Numbered from the stretch's first letter, positions 35,956 through 46,322 are shown. The stretch is 64,000 nucleotides of DNA from Fibrobacterota bacterium (GCA_023436205.1 JAEZKC010000059.1:310001-374000), one strand, 5' to 3'. The notes: generated from the sequence alone by a model not told the origin. Made by a program: numbers and translations.

Positions 35956-38256
35956 TTATCTCTTGAAAAACTTCCGGGTGTGATCACCGATCTTAAGAAA
36001 ATAAACTCCCTTGTTGAATCTGCTTATATCCAAAGATCTTGAGCAAGCACCACTGTAGATGGTTCTACCCATTGCATTGAGAATCATGATGTTCTGAGAT
36101 TTCATGCTCTCGCTGGCTGAAATGGTAAGCATTTGGCCTGAGACCGTTGCTTTGAAGTGATTGTCTGATGTGAAGCTTTTGAAACTGTATGCAGCCGTAG
36201 ATTGCATGTCTGCTGATCCCTCCACATACAAATCGTGGATGTTAAAGGACCCGCCGTCTGCACGGTTGTTGATTATGTTGACCTTTAAGGGAATGGCGGA
36301 GACCAGTCCCGGGATCAGATCGGTAAGATCCAGTTCGTGGGCGCCGCTTTCATACTGCACTGATGATTCCCAGCTGTTTTCATTGCCGTTTGTTCCGTAG
36401 GTAACTTTGAGCGTTCTCCCTCCTGTGGCGTACCAGCGGATTTTCAGCACTTCCAGTGATTTCAGCGTTATAGTCATGGTGCCGGTGCCTTTGTTGAGCC
36501 TTAGAGCTCCCGGAGTGTAGGTGACGCCGTTGTCAGGTTTGGTCTGATCGAAATAGCTGTTGTCCAGGGATGCATCTGCAAAGGTGACGAATTTCAGTGA
36601 AACCGGATTTTCCTGGAAGGGGTACCAGTCGGCCAGCACGGTTGTGGAACCTGGGTCTTTCACGGTGATGGAAGCATTAAGCGTTACACTTGATGATCCG
36701 CCCACAGTGGAAACAGAGAAAGAACCGTTTGCAGAGGGGGTTCCGGAAACAGTCAATGTTTTGGCTGATGTGCTCTTGACTCCAGATAATCCGGCTGGCA
36801 GTGTTGTGTAGTTGACATCCGTTGCAGCTCCGCCCCAGGTGAACACGATGGGATTGATTGCTGATCCCTGCACGACTGACTGAGTGAGATTTTCGGTGGA
36901 GCTCAGTGAGGGAATTGAGGGATCGTTTACTTTGACAGTTACTGGGTCACTGACAGCTGACGCCCCCTTGTTGTCGATAACTTTTGCTGTTACGCTGTAA
37001 GTGCCTGCTGTCACATTAGTCCATGAATAGGAATAGGGTGCCGAATTATCGGAGCCAAGCAGGGTTGAGCCGCTATAGAATTCCACCTTGGCAACAGAAC
37101 CATCCGGATCACTTGCAGCTGCGGTGATGGAAACTTCCGCCGGTGCATTGAAAAAGGCATTGTTTGCAGGTGCAGTAATGCTCACTGAAGGCAGCTGGTT
37201 GAGGTCACCGCCTCCACAAGGTGAGCAGGTGGTCATTGAGGTCAGCGTAGCTCCGGCGCAGCTCTTGATGGGAGTCACAATGCTTTGTGCATCGGCAACA
37301 GCGATGGTATAAGGTGGGGTAAATGCGGTGTTTTTAATGATATCAGAAGCACCGTAATTCCTAACCCCTTTGATAGCAGTATAATTTTTTTCGTATTCAT
37401 CAATAGGGAGCTTTTGGTTGTCAAAGTAGTTGCCTTCAGCGAGGACATCGGCCTTGTAACCGGCGCGGATACATTGGTTTGAAACGCTGCTGGAGAAAAG
37501 GCTATTCACCATGTGAAGTTTTCCGTATCTCATGCGAGGCATTCTTTCCCGGCATCCTTCACCCCACCAGCAATAATAAAATGTGACATTTAGCTTCCCC
37601 TGATCACCGGTAGCTCCATCTGATGAGCCAATCAGATTTGAATAGCGGTGATCATTTGAGCCGCCGGAACCTCCGGGGATGGGGGGCTTTTCGTAACTAA
37701 AGGTGCTCCAGGTGACAGAAATGAAGTCGGAGGCGTTTTTAATATCGAAATTGCCATCCATGCCGTCATGAAACTCACAGTGATCAACCCAGAAGTTCTG
37801 GCAGTTATCAATGCACATGTTATCATAACCATCAGTGTCGTAAGCGCCGGGACCTTCAAGAGTTATGTTTCGCATGATGAAATTGGTGCAGCGCTTGAAG
37901 TAGAAAATGCCCGATCCGGAAGCGGATTTGTCGGTGGAGACGATCTTTGAGCCGGGCAGGCCAAAGATGGTTTTTCCGCTTTGGTCTTGAATAGTGATTC
38001 TGCCCCCTGCAGGAATGGTGATTACTCCGCTTACATAGACCACCTTGGCACTGGATGAGGTGAGGAGGCTTTTAAGCTGGTCGTAAGTTGATGCTGTGGA
38101 GGGGGAGGCATTTCCGCCTCCGGTGACACCCCCGTTTTGGGTGGCCCAGCCCACAGGAGCACAGAGGTCCTGGGCAACAGCGGGCGGGGTCACAATCATA
38201 AAACATAGTAAAAGGGTACAGAAAACAGGGCCGAATACAGTCCGGAACGGTTTCAT
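35956..38256 (-). CDS. Secreted pectate lyase (PL1-like) with Ig, beta-sandwich and C-terminal sorting domains
   Basis: 766 residues. Signal peptide 1-28. A catalytic right-handed beta-helix, about 35-330, shows DNMCIDNCQNFWVDHCEF, DGNFDIKNASDFISVTW and CRERMPRMRYGKLHMVNS; the RMPRMR arginine is the family's catalytic base region. Cleaves pectate by beta-elimination, releasing 4,5-unsaturated ends. Then follow an Ig-like domain (PSVSITAPANNAFF..., about 360-450), a putative Ig-like unit and a beta-sandwich CBM-like region (about 540-680). The final 75 residues (ILNAMGRTIYSG, GVYFLKIGDHTRKFFKR) resemble a T9SS type A sorting domain. SD AAGGAGCG. Plant cell-wall use is inferred. Confidence 0.92.
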   Translation of the reverse strand: MKPFRTVFGPVFCTLLLCFMIVTPPAVAQDLCAPVGWATQNGGVTGGGNASPSTASTYDQLKSLLTSSSAKVVYVSGVITIPAGGRITIQDQSGKTIFGLPGSKIVSTDKSASGSGIFYFKRCTNFIMRNITLEGPGAYDTDGYDNMCIDNCQNFWVDHCEFHDGMDGNFDIKNASDFISVTWSTFSYEKPPIPGGSGGSNDHRYSNLIGSSDGATGDQGKLNVTFYYCWWGEGCRERMPRMRYGKLHMVNSLFSSSVSNQCIRAGYKADVLAEGNYFDNQKLPIDEYEKNYTAIKGVRNYGASDIIKNTAFTPPYTIAVADAQSIVTPIKSCAGATLTSMTTCSPCGGGDLNQLPSVSITAPANNAFFNAPAEVSITAAASDPDGSVAKVEFYSGSTLLGSDNSAPYSYSWTNVTAGTYSVTAKVIDNKGASAVSDPVTVKVNDPSIPSLSSTENLTQSVVQGSAINPIVFTWGGAATDVNYTTLPAGLSGVKSTSAKTLTVSGTPSANGSFSVSTVGGSSSVTLNASITVKDPGSTTVLADWYPFQENPVSLKFVTFADASLDNSYFDQTKPDNGVTYTPGALRLNKGTGTMTITLKSLEVLKIRWYATGGRTLKVTYGTNGNENSWESSVQYESGAHELDLTDLIPGLVSAIPLKVNIINNRADGGSFNIHDLYVEGSADMQSTAAYSFKSFTSDNHFKATVSGQMLTISASESMKSQNIMILNAMGRTIYSGACSRSLDISRFNKGVYFLKIGDHTRKFFKR

Positions 38257-38625
38257 GGGGCGCTCCTTTAAGGGATTGAAAGAGTTTTCAAATAAGTTGT
38301 AAACATAATATAGCCAAAATGTTGATAAATTGCACTAATTTTTTTAATGCAGAAATACTTTATCCAAACATTTGTAACCGTAAGGGTTTGTTCGAGAGGT
38401 GAGGCTATTCTTTGAGTGCTGAGCGAATCGGGGACTTGCAGGGACATTCTGGATGTTTTCTACAAAGGTTCGTTTTCCAAAGTCTATAATCATTCAAAAG
38501 GTATTAGTTAGGCAGGAGGGTGCTCGAAACGTTACGGAAATGATCGTGTGATAGTTTCACGTTTCCATTGGTGGCCAGTGCTCTCCGGAGAGAGTTGCAG
38601 TTTGTTTTTTAATGCTTTTACTTTT
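38257..38625. other. Intergenic region between the pectate lyase start and the chemoreceptor stop
   Basis: 369 nt without a convincing gene. It holds the SD of the lyase (AAGGAGCG near 38264-38271), an AT-rich stretch with TATATTATG (minus strand, around 38310) that could contain its -10 element, and a small CTCTCC-GGAGAG palindrome near 38580. No clear -35 or terminator was found. Confidence 0.5.
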
Positions 38626-40323
38626 TCAGATCTTAAACTGCATTAAAAGTTCTTTAAGTGTTTCAGAAAGAGTCGACAATTCCTGAGCGCTGTTCTTTAC
38701 CTGTACGATTCCCTTTGCTGTCTGCGCTACTGCATCATTGACTCCCGCTATAGTGGAGGAAACCTCTGAGAGACCGGTTGCAGTTTCTGACACATTTTTC
38801 GATACTTCCTGTGTCCCGGCGCTTACACCACTGACATTGCGGGATATTTCAGTAATCGTTGCGCTCTGCTCTTCAACCGCGCTCACTATAGTCTGGGAAA
38901 TTACGTTTACATCTTCAATCACCCTGGAAACTGAATCTATCGCCTTTATTGCAGATTCTGTATTGGATTGAATCTCTTCAACCTGCCGCTGTATCTCCAG
39001 TGTTGCCTGCGAGGTCTGCTTTGCCAGTGCCTTGACTTCTGTTGCCACTACAGAAAACCCTTTTCCCGCTTCACCGGCAGAAGCGGCTTCGATAGTGGCA
39101 TTGAGCGCCAGCAGGTTAGTTTGATCTGCAATGTCATTGATGACTTCAACCACTTTCCCGATTGATTTCGCGGCTTGCCCGAGCTTATCCATAACTTCCT
39201 TGCTGTTTTTTGCATGGCTGCCGGCTTCAACGGCCACCTGCAACTCCTTTTGACAGTTGCGGGAAACCTCATTGAGCGATGCACTCATTTCCTCTATGGC
39301 GGTGGCAACATTGTTTGTGGATGAGGAGATCTCTTCAGCCGATGAGGAAATGGAATTGATGCTGGCAGTCGCCTGCTCTGTCGATGATGCCACGGTGGAC
39401 GTTTGGATGCTTATCTCCTCGGCATTGGATGCAATTTGAGTGGAGATGGAGGAGAGATCGACCGCAGAGTTGGCTACAGTCTTGGAATTTGAGGCTATTT
39501 GTGTTATGGTTTTCTGGAGTTTTTCAATAAATATATTGAAATAGTTTGAAACTTGACCGATTTCATCATGGCTTTTCACTTTCAGTCGCTTTGTAAGATC
39601 ACCCTCACCTTCAGATACATCTTTAAGCATCAGCAAGAGATCTTTGAAAGGGGAAAAGAGCCTGTTTATGACAATGAACATACTAAAAGTGGATATGAGT
39701 AACACGATGGCAATGATTGTAAATGAAAGTGTCAGTAAACTGGAGACGTTTTGGCCTATAATGGAATTAATTTCCTTGACAGGTATTCCTATGAACAAAA
39801 TGCCGATTATTTCTCCTTTATCACCCAGAACCGGATCGTAAACGGTCAAGTAGGGATTCCCCAGAATATTGGCTTTCCCATAATAGGTTTCTTTGCGTCC
39901 GATCGGTTCGTAGGCAGCGCTTGCATGTCCCAGTTTCGTTCCGACAACCCGATTTCCCTTTTCGTCCCTGATACTTGTTACTACTCGCCTGTAGTCATCA
40001 CCGTCTTTAACAAAAAGAGTTGCTGCAACCTCAAGCTTTGTGGCTATTTCATCAATGAGTTCATATCTGTTATCAAGGGGAATATTATTGCTGTCCGTTA
40101 AAGAATTGTCAACAAGATGAAGTTTCCCGTAGTGCGATTTCACATACTCTCTGCTTGATTGAATGTCCCCGGCAAGTTTCAATTTCAAGCAGGTTATGGA
40201 CAACTCATTCATCTTCTTTCTTGCAGAGCTGGTAAACCCCACTGTAATTGAAAGAAATGATAAGAGGACAATCAGTAGAACTGCAACAGAAATCTTTGTC
40301 TTCAGTGTTACTCTGCCGAACAT
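38626..40323 (-). CDS. Methyl-accepting chemotaxis protein
   Basis: Transmembrane chemoreceptor of 565 residues. TM1 at about 10-30. The periplasmic sensor is a Cache-type domain (VTSIRDEKGNRVVGT, YYGKANILGNPYLTVYDPV, IIGILFIGIPVKE). TM2 at about 190-215 is followed by HAMP (FSPFKDLLLMLKDVSEGEGDLTKRL...). The signalling domain has a conserved hairpin (SVVATEVKALAKQTSQATLE). A ligand cannot be assigned. This is the only receptor in the window, 14 kb from the cheA operon, and may feed it. SD AAGGAGAAG. Confidence 0.95.
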   Translation of the reverse strand: MFGRVTLKTKISVAVLLIVLLSFLSITVGFTSSARKKMNELSITCLKLKLAGDIQSSREYVKSHYGKLHLVDNSLTDSNNIPLDNRYELIDEIATKLEVAATLFVKDGDDYRRVVTSIRDEKGNRVVGTKLGHASAAYEPIGRKETYYGKANILGNPYLTVYDPVLGDKGEIIGILFIGIPVKEINSIIGQNVSSLLTLSFTIIAIVLLISTFSMFIVINRLFSPFKDLLLMLKDVSEGEGDLTKRLKVKSHDEIGQVSNYFNIFIEKLQKTITQIASNSKTVANSAVDLSSISTQIASNAEEISIQTSTVASSTEQATASINSISSSAEEISSSTNNVATAIEEMSASLNEVSRNCQKELQVAVEAGSHAKNSKEVMDKLGQAAKSIGKVVEVINDIADQTNLLALNATIEAASAGEAGKGFSVVATEVKALAKQTSQATLEIQRQVEEIQSNTESAIKAIDSVSRVIEDVNVISQTIVSAVEEQSATITEISRNVSGVSAGTQEVSKNVSETATGLSEVSSTIAGVNDAVAQTAKGIVQVKNSAQELSTLSETLKELLMQFKI

Positions 40324-40799
40324 TTCACTTCTCCTTAATCTTGCCTGAAACGCAAATCCATCTGAGTATATCTTCGGAAATTCACGTTGCCCACAAGAAT
40401 GTTACAAAAATGTTACGAAAAACTGGGGCAAGTTGAGAAATTTTGTTAACGGCGAAGACGCCTTGCAGGTCACCATCTTCAACTCCCGCTCCCGTAATCC
40501 TTCAAAGATAGTCATCGGAGTCTATCGATCACGAATTCCGGAGTGAAGCTCGGTGGTGCATTAAGAAATTGCACACATCGGTGGTTGTGTGTGGCTGAAA
40601 AATCATAAATCAGCGGAAAAAAGTATGTACCAGCACTTTGGGGGGCTGAAAACGCCGGCGGCTTCATCAGAAAATCAATGCCTTAGAGAGAAAAAAACTG
40701 GTCCGAACCCATAACGATTGCCTCCCTCACAGCCAAATAATCATTTTCTCTACTTCTATTTCTATTATATTAATACCCCTGCATCAACGAGGAGAACTG
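40324..40799. other. Divergent intergenic region between the chemoreceptor and purH
   Basis: 476 nt with no complete gene. Near the chemoreceptor start a tandem pair ATGTTACAAAA-ATGTTACGAAA (about 40398-40421) may be an operator. A short open stretch at 40447-40545 (DALQVTIFNSRSRNPSKI...) lacks a start and looks like chance or a relic. The purH SD (GAGGAG) ends the region, preceded by AT-rich TCTATTATATTAATA, a possible -10 area. Confidence 0.45.
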
Positions 40800-42419
40800 A
40801 TGAAGTCGATGGTGATCAAGCGGGCGCTGCTCAGCGTTTCAGACAAAACGGGTTTGGTGGATTTCGCCCGCAAACTGGCCGATAGGGGAGTGGAGATCCT
40901 TTCCACCGGCGGCACCTGGAAAATGCTTTCAGACAATGGTATCCCGGTAGTATCAGTCGACAGCTACACCGGTCATCCGGAGATTATGGATGGACGGGTC
41001 AAGACACTGCATCCGCGTGTTCACGGAGGAATTCTTGCCGTGCGGGACAATCCTGAGCATGTCGCCGCCATGCAACAGAACGGCATAAAACCCATCGATC
41101 TGGTTGTGGTCAATCTCTATCCATTTCAGCAGACCATCTCCAAGCCAAATGTCACTATTGAGGAAGCCATTGAAAATATCGATATCGGCGGTCCCACCAT
41201 GGTGCGCAGCGCTGCAAAGAATCATGCCTATGTTTCAATCGTTGTTGATCCTGCAGACTACGAAGTGATTGCTTCGGAGCTCGATAAAGAGGGAGCGGTT
41301 TCCTTTGAGACCCGCAAGCGTCTGGCGGTGAAGGCCTACCGGCATACGGCAGACTACGACTCCGGTATCGATGCCTACCTTTCTAAAGTGTACCTTGAGG
41401 AAGAGATCCTGCGTCTTTCATATAATTATGGAGATGTGCTGCGTTACGGAGAGAATCCTCATCAGAGTGCAGTGTTTTATAAAGACAGAAAATCCACCGA
41501 GCCGTCATTGGCCAATGCACGTCAGCTCAACGGAAAAGAGTTATCCTATAATAATATTGTAGACGGGGATGCAGCGCTGGATGCTGTTAAGGAACTGACC
41601 AGTGTTCCAGCTGCGGCCATAATCAAGCATACAAATCCCTGCGGTTACGCTACCGGGGAGACTCTTGCTCAGGCGCTTGAGGCGGCTTGGTCCGGGGATC
41701 CGGTTTCCGCTTTCGGCAGTGTAATTGCTGTATCAAGAACCGTTGATTTGAAAGCTGCCCAGGTGCTTTCGGGTAGATTCGTTGAGGTGCTTATAGCTCC
41801 AAGTTACTCCGAAGACGCTCTGGAATTTCTAAAACAAAAAAGTTCCGCATTACGAATACTGGCAGTTGGAGATCTCAATGCAGGGCAGAAAGATCAGTAT
41901 ACACTTAAATACGTTACCGGCGGAATTCTCAAGCAGGGGCGTGATAACGGTCTTTTCCAAAGTTGGGAAAACGTAACAAAGCCCGATTTCCCCGAATCGA
42001 AACAGAAGCTTGCCGAGTTTGCCTACAAGGCCTGCAAGCATGTCAAATCCAATGCAATTGTACTTGCACAGGAATATCAGGGGGGGCTTTACCGTATTAT
42101 AGGGATCGGTGCAGGTCAGCCAAACCGGGTGGATGCTCTCAGGAAGCTGGCAGTGACCAAGGCACGCGAAAATCTAAGCAGTGAATATGCTCAGGCCAAC
42201 AAGGCTCATCCCGATGGCGCTTTCCCTGAGTTTAGCGATTTTGTGATGGCTTCCGATGCTTTTTTCCCTTTTGCAGACACGGTTGAAGAGGCGTTTGACG
42301 CGGGAATTCGCTACATTGTGCAGCCGGGCGGATCGAAGCGGGATGAAGAAGTGATCGAGGCCTGCAATAAATTCGGTATCGCCATGGTATTTACTGGCAT
42401 GCGTCATTTCAGACACTGA
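40800..42419 (+). CDS. purH: Bifunctional AICAR formyltransferase / IMP cyclohydrolase
   Basis: Catalyses the last two steps of de novo purine synthesis: AICAR to FAICAR with 10-formyl-THF, then IMP. 539 residues. The IMPCH domain (about 1-200) shows LLSVSDKTGLVDFARKLA, STGGTWKML, VKTLHPRVHGGIL and VNLYPF. The AICARFT domain shows LRYGENPHQSA, IIKHTNPCGYA, KSNAIVLA and PGGSKRDEEVIEACNKFG. Ends MVFTGMRHFRH, as is typical. ATG at 40800, GAGGAG upstream. No other purine gene lies nearby. Confidence 0.98.
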   Translation: MKSMVIKRALLSVSDKTGLVDFARKLADRGVEILSTGGTWKMLSDNGIPVVSVDSYTGHPEIMDGRVKTLHPRVHGGILAVRDNPEHVAAMQQNGIKPIDLVVVNLYPFQQTISKPNVTIEEAIENIDIGGPTMVRSAAKNHAYVSIVVDPADYEVIASELDKEGAVSFETRKRLAVKAYRHTADYDSGIDAYLSKVYLEEEILRLSYNYGDVLRYGENPHQSAVFYKDRKSTEPSLANARQLNGKELSYNNIVDGDAALDAVKELTSVPAAAIIKHTNPCGYATGETLAQALEAAWSGDPVSAFGSVIAVSRTVDLKAAQVLSGRFVEVLIAPSYSEDALEFLKQKSSALRILAVGDLNAGQKDQYTLKYVTGGILKQGRDNGLFQSWENVTKPDFPESKQKLAEFAYKACKHVKSNAIVLAQEYQGGLYRIIGIGAGQPNRVDALRKLAVTKARENLSSEYAQANKAHPDGAFPEFSDFVMASDAFFPFADTVEEAFDAGIRYIVQPGGSKRDEEVIEACNKFGIAMVFTGMRHFRH

Positions 42420-42555
42420 TCAGATCCGGCAAGCGATTAAGACACCGGGAACTGATTGAGAAAAGCTTGCCGCTGAGTATAGAGTTTTTTATTAACCTTG
42501 ATTCAGGCATCTCTTACAGGAGTGTCTGATTCGATGATTAAGGAATCATCATATT

Positions 42556-44829
42556 ATGGCCAAACATTTAGTAGTCGTTGAGTCTCCGGCCAAGTGTAAA
42601 ACCATCTCCAAGTATTTGGGGAAGGACTATGCGGTGCGGGCGACCATGGGTCACATTATCGATCTTCCCGAAAAAGAGTTGGGAGTGGAGATCGAGCAGG
42701 ATTTCAAGCCCAAGTACACCACTTCCAAGGGGAAGCGGCGCATACTCAAGGAGCTCAAGGATGAGGCGGCCAAGGCGGAGGACGTATACCTGGCTCCCGA
42801 CCCTGATCGCGAAGGGGAAGCTATCGCCTGGCATGTGGCGCAGAGTATCAGCAAGGAAAATGGAACTGTCAAGCGGGTTATGTTTAATGAGATCACCAAG
42901 CGGGCGGTCTTGTCCGCTTTTGACAATCCCCGTGATATAGACATGAACAAGGTGAATGCCCAGCAGGCTCGCCGGATTCTCGACAGAATCGTTGGCTATC
43001 AGGTTTCACCCATTCTGTGGCGCACCGTTTTCCGTGGATTAAGTGCCGGGCGGGTGCAGTCTGTGGCCCTCAGGCTCATCTGCGAGCGTGAGGATGAGAT
43101 CAAGGCTTTCGTGCAGCGGGAATACTGGTCCATTCATGGTTTGTTCGACCATAAAGGGGTGCACTTTTCCGCGAAGTTGATTTCGGTAGACGGGCGTAAA
43201 GCTTCCGACACCGATAACCCGCTTCTGCCAAACGAAGCTGCCGCCAAGGCAATTCTTGCGCGTTTGTCAGGAACACCATTTTCAATTATTGATGTCCAGA
43301 GGACCGAGAAGAACCGTAAGCCGTATCCTCCCTTCATTACTTCCACTCTTCAGCAGGAAGCTGCACGTAAGCTTGGGTTCAGTGCGGCAAAAACCATGAT
43401 GGTGGCGCAGCAGCTTTACGAAGGTCTGGAGCTTGGGGATCTTGGTTCCATGGGTCTTATCACCTACATGCGTACCGATTCCACCCGTATTGCGGTGGAG
43501 GCTCTTGCTGATGCCAGAACGGTTATCGGTCAGCTTTTCGATGAGCGCCATCTGCCATCGGCGCCCCGTACCTACGGTAAAAACAAAAACGCCCAGGACG
43601 CTCACGAAGCGATCAGACCTTCTCAGGTCAATCTTGATTTCGCTCCCGACAGAGTGAAGCAGTATCTGTCAAAAGATCAGTTCCGGCTTTACGAGCTCAT
43701 CTGGAAGCGTTTTCTAGCTTCACAGATGGAGAATGCGCTGTTTGACTCAACCCGTGTAGATATTGAAGGCTCCGGGTGCACATTCCGTGCAAACGGTTCC
43801 ATTATGAAATTCGAAGGGTTTCTTGCTCTTTACGATGAAAGTGTTGAAGATGCAAGTGACACTAGTGAAGGTAACAACGAGAAGCTTCCTGAGCTTCAGC
43901 GCAGTGATTCTGTGAATTTGGTTGAGCTTACCGATAAGCAGCATTTCACTCAGCCGCCTCCGCGTTATACCGAAGCGTCGCTGGTGCGAGAGCTTGAAGA
44001 CAAGGGAATTGGTCGTCCCAGTACCTATGCGCAGATTATCGATACATTAAAACGGCGAAAGTACACAACGGTCGAGAATCGCAGATTTTCTCCTACCGAA
44101 ATCGGTTACATGGTTAAGAATATTCTGGTGAAGGAGTTTCCGGAGATTTTCGATGTGCACTTTACTGCCGATATGGAAACCACGCTCGATAAGATCGAAC
44201 TTGGAGATGCCGACTGGGTGAATGTGCTCAAGGAGTTTTACGATCCGTTTGCACTCCGGTTGGATGATGTGCGCAAAAGCATAAAAGATCTTCGTGCCCA
44301 GAATCAGGAGGTGACAGAGAAGCTCTGTCCCGAGTGTCATGAGCATAATCTGGTTATCAAGTGGAGTAAAAACGGAAAATTTCTGGCCTGCCAGGGTTTC
44401 CCAGCCTGTAAACATACCGAGCCACTTGAAAAAATTGAAGCTCAGCAGACCGAAGAGAAATGTGACAAATGCGGCGCCCCCATGGTGATCCTCTCCATGA
44501 ACGGAAACAAGTTTCTGGGCTGTTCCCGCTATCCGGATTGTAAAAACACCCGTTCGCTTTCCACAGGGGTGCACTGTCCTCAGGATGGTTGCAGCGGAAC
44601 TATTGTGGAGCGTAAAACCCGTCGCGGCAAGGTGTTTTTTGGCTGCAGCAAGTATCCCGACTGTACATTCGCCAGTTGGGACCGTCCGGTTGATAAGAAA
44701 TGCCCTACTTGTGGTTATTCGATCCTTGTTCAGAAAGATTCAAAACGCAAGGGAAGCTATCTGCGTTGTCTTTCCTGTAAGGCAGAGATTCCACTGGGAG
44801 ACGGGACATCAAGCGAGGAACAGTCCTAA
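42556..44829 (+). CDS. topA: DNA topoisomerase I
   Basis: Type IA enzyme that relaxes negative supercoils. 757 residues. Toprim: LVVVESPAKCKTISKYLG with DPDREGEAIAWH. The active-site tyrosine is in LITYMRTDSTR (about residue 309). QDAHEAIRPSQV, RYTEASLVRELEDKGIGRPS and TEIGYMV are family motifs. The C-terminus has four zinc-ribbon-like units with CxxC pairs (CPECHEHN, CDKCGAP, CPQDGCSG, CPTCGYS). Last codon is followed directly by trmFO. Confidence 0.98.
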   Translation: MAKHLVVVESPAKCKTISKYLGKDYAVRATMGHIIDLPEKELGVEIEQDFKPKYTTSKGKRRILKELKDEAAKAEDVYLAPDPDREGEAIAWHVAQSISKENGTVKRVMFNEITKRAVLSAFDNPRDIDMNKVNAQQARRILDRIVGYQVSPILWRTVFRGLSAGRVQSVALRLICEREDEIKAFVQREYWSIHGLFDHKGVHFSAKLISVDGRKASDTDNPLLPNEAAAKAILARLSGTPFSIIDVQRTEKNRKPYPPFITSTLQQEAARKLGFSAAKTMMVAQQLYEGLELGDLGSMGLITYMRTDSTRIAVEALADARTVIGQLFDERHLPSAPRTYGKNKNAQDAHEAIRPSQVNLDFAPDRVKQYLSKDQFRLYELIWKRFLASQMENALFDSTRVDIEGSGCTFRANGSIMKFEGFLALYDESVEDASDTSEGNNEKLPELQRSDSVNLVELTDKQHFTQPPPRYTEASLVRELEDKGIGRPSTYAQIIDTLKRRKYTTVENRRFSPTEIGYMVKNILVKEFPEIFDVHFTADMETTLDKIELGDADWVNVLKEFYDPFALRLDDVRKSIKDLRAQNQEVTEKLCPECHEHNLVIKWSKNGKFLACQGFPACKHTEPLEKIEAQQTEEKCDKCGAPMVILSMNGNKFLGCSRYPDCKNTRSLSTGVHCPQDGCSGTIVERKTRRGKVFFGCSKYPDCTFASWDRPVDKKCPTCGYSILVQKDSKRKGSYLRCLSCKAEIPLGDGTSSEEQS

Positions 44830-46185
44830 TTGTCTTCTTCGCCAAAATCAGTCGCAATTATAGGTGCAGGGCTTGCCGGATCAGAGGCGGCCCTGGTCCT
44901 TGCACGAATGGGCATTCATGTTACTGTTTTCGAGGCCCGTCCTCACTGGATGTCTCCTGCCCACACGACAGATCATCCTGCAGAACTTATCTGTTCCAAC
45001 TCTTTTAAGGCGCGGGATATCCCCTCGGCTCACGGACTTCTCAAGGCTGAGCTGAGGATCCTTGGCAGTCCGCTTCTTGATGCCGCTGAGGAAACCGCTG
45101 TTCCTGCCGGAGCTGCACTTGCGGTGGATAGAGAGCAATTCTCTCTTAAAGTGCTCGATCTTCTGGAGAATAATCCGCTGATAACACTGGTGCGGGAGGA
45201 GTTGTCCTGTCCGCCGGAGGGTTTTCAGAGCTGCATCATCGCTGCCGGTCCTCTTGCATCAGACAAGCTTTCGACGTGGCTCTCAAAAGAATTTTCATCG
45301 GTGCATCTTCACTTTTACGACGCCATAGCCCCCATCATCGAAACCGACTCCATCGACATGTCCATTGCGTTTAGTGCTTCGCGGCGTGAGGAGGGGGAGG
45401 GGGATTACATCAATTGCCCCTTCAGTGAAGATGAATACAGAACGTTTTATGATGCGTTAAGAGAAGCTGACAGGACAGTAGCTCGTGCCTTTGAGCAGGC
45501 CAGATTCTTTGAGGCGTGTCTTCCGGTGGAAGTCATGGCTGAGAGAGGGTACAACTGTCTAGCTTTCGGTCCATTGCGCCCAATAGGGCTTATTGACCCG
45601 CGCACGGGAAGACGCCCCTTTGCTGTATGTCAACTGCGTAAAGAGAAGGTGTCATCGGAAAGTTACAACATGGTGGGGTTTCAGACGCGGTTGACCATCC
45701 CTGAACAGCAGCGTGTATTCAGACTCATTCCGGGCCTGGAGAATGCGAAGTTCCTTCGTTTCGGGAGTATTCACCGCAATACCTACCTTGATTCACCCCG
45801 ACTTCTGAACAGTGATCTCTCCTTCAAAAAATACCCTGACCTTTTCCTGGCCGGACAGATTTGCGGTAACGAAGGATATACTGAATCCATTGCCACAGGA
45901 CATCTCTCCGCAATCTTTGCAGCTGCAAAACTTAAAAATACAACCATCGAATCACCTCCGGAAGAAACTGCACTGGGGGCACTTCTCAAGCATGTCACTT
46001 CCTCTGTGGAGGAACCTTTTACCCCTACAAACGTTCATTTCGGCCTGTTTCCCCCTTTAGAGCAGTCGGTTTTCAGGGGTAAGGAGGGAAAAAAGCGCAA
46101 GAAGCAGCTCTTATGCGAACGGGCTCTTGAGAGTCTTGAGCAATTTGCAGCGAATCTTCAGGGCGAAAGAGTGACATCCCTTTAG
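44830..46185 (+). CDS. trmFO: tRNA m5U54 methyltransferase, folate-dependent
   Basis: FAD- and methylene-THF-dependent enzyme that makes m5U54 in tRNA T loops. 451 residues. FAD motif IIGAGLAGSEAALVLARMG. Active-site cysteines are in ELICSNSFKA and ACLPVEVMAERG, positions equivalent to C53 and C226 in B. subtilis. FGPLRPIGLIDPRTGRRPFA, NMVGFQTRLT and GNEGYTESIATGH are conserved. It starts at TTG immediately after the topA TAA (0-nt gap), with GAGGAA inside topA as SD. Translational coupling is likely. Confidence 0.95.
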   Translation: MSSSPKSVAIIGAGLAGSEAALVLARMGIHVTVFEARPHWMSPAHTTDHPAELICSNSFKARDIPSAHGLLKAELRILGSPLLDAAEETAVPAGAALAVDREQFSLKVLDLLENNPLITLVREELSCPPEGFQSCIIAAGPLASDKLSTWLSKEFSSVHLHFYDAIAPIIETDSIDMSIAFSASRREEGEGDYINCPFSEDEYRTFYDALREADRTVARAFEQARFFEACLPVEVMAERGYNCLAFGPLRPIGLIDPRTGRRPFAVCQLRKEKVSSESYNMVGFQTRLTIPEQQRVFRLIPGLENAKFLRFGSIHRNTYLDSPRLLNSDLSFKKYPDLFLAGQICGNEGYTESIATGHLSAIFAAAKLKNTTIESPPEETALGALLKHVTSSVEEPFTPTNVHFGLFPPLEQSVFRGKEGKKRKKQLLCERALESLEQFAANLQGERVTSL

Positions 46186-46322
46186 TTTTTTCGGTTCACT
46201 CCATATACTAACAGACTTGGATACTTACAGAAAAAGCCGATGCTACGCCTCCCTGAATACTACAATAAAGGTATGTACCTTTGCGAAATGAGTGCAGTTG
46301 AAGCCTGTGCTGGTCGGGGCGG

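Noticed and set aside
40447..40545. Fragment of a coding gene between the chemoreceptor and purH
   Set aside because: A 33-codon open stretch without start or recognisable motif; too short to support as a relic.
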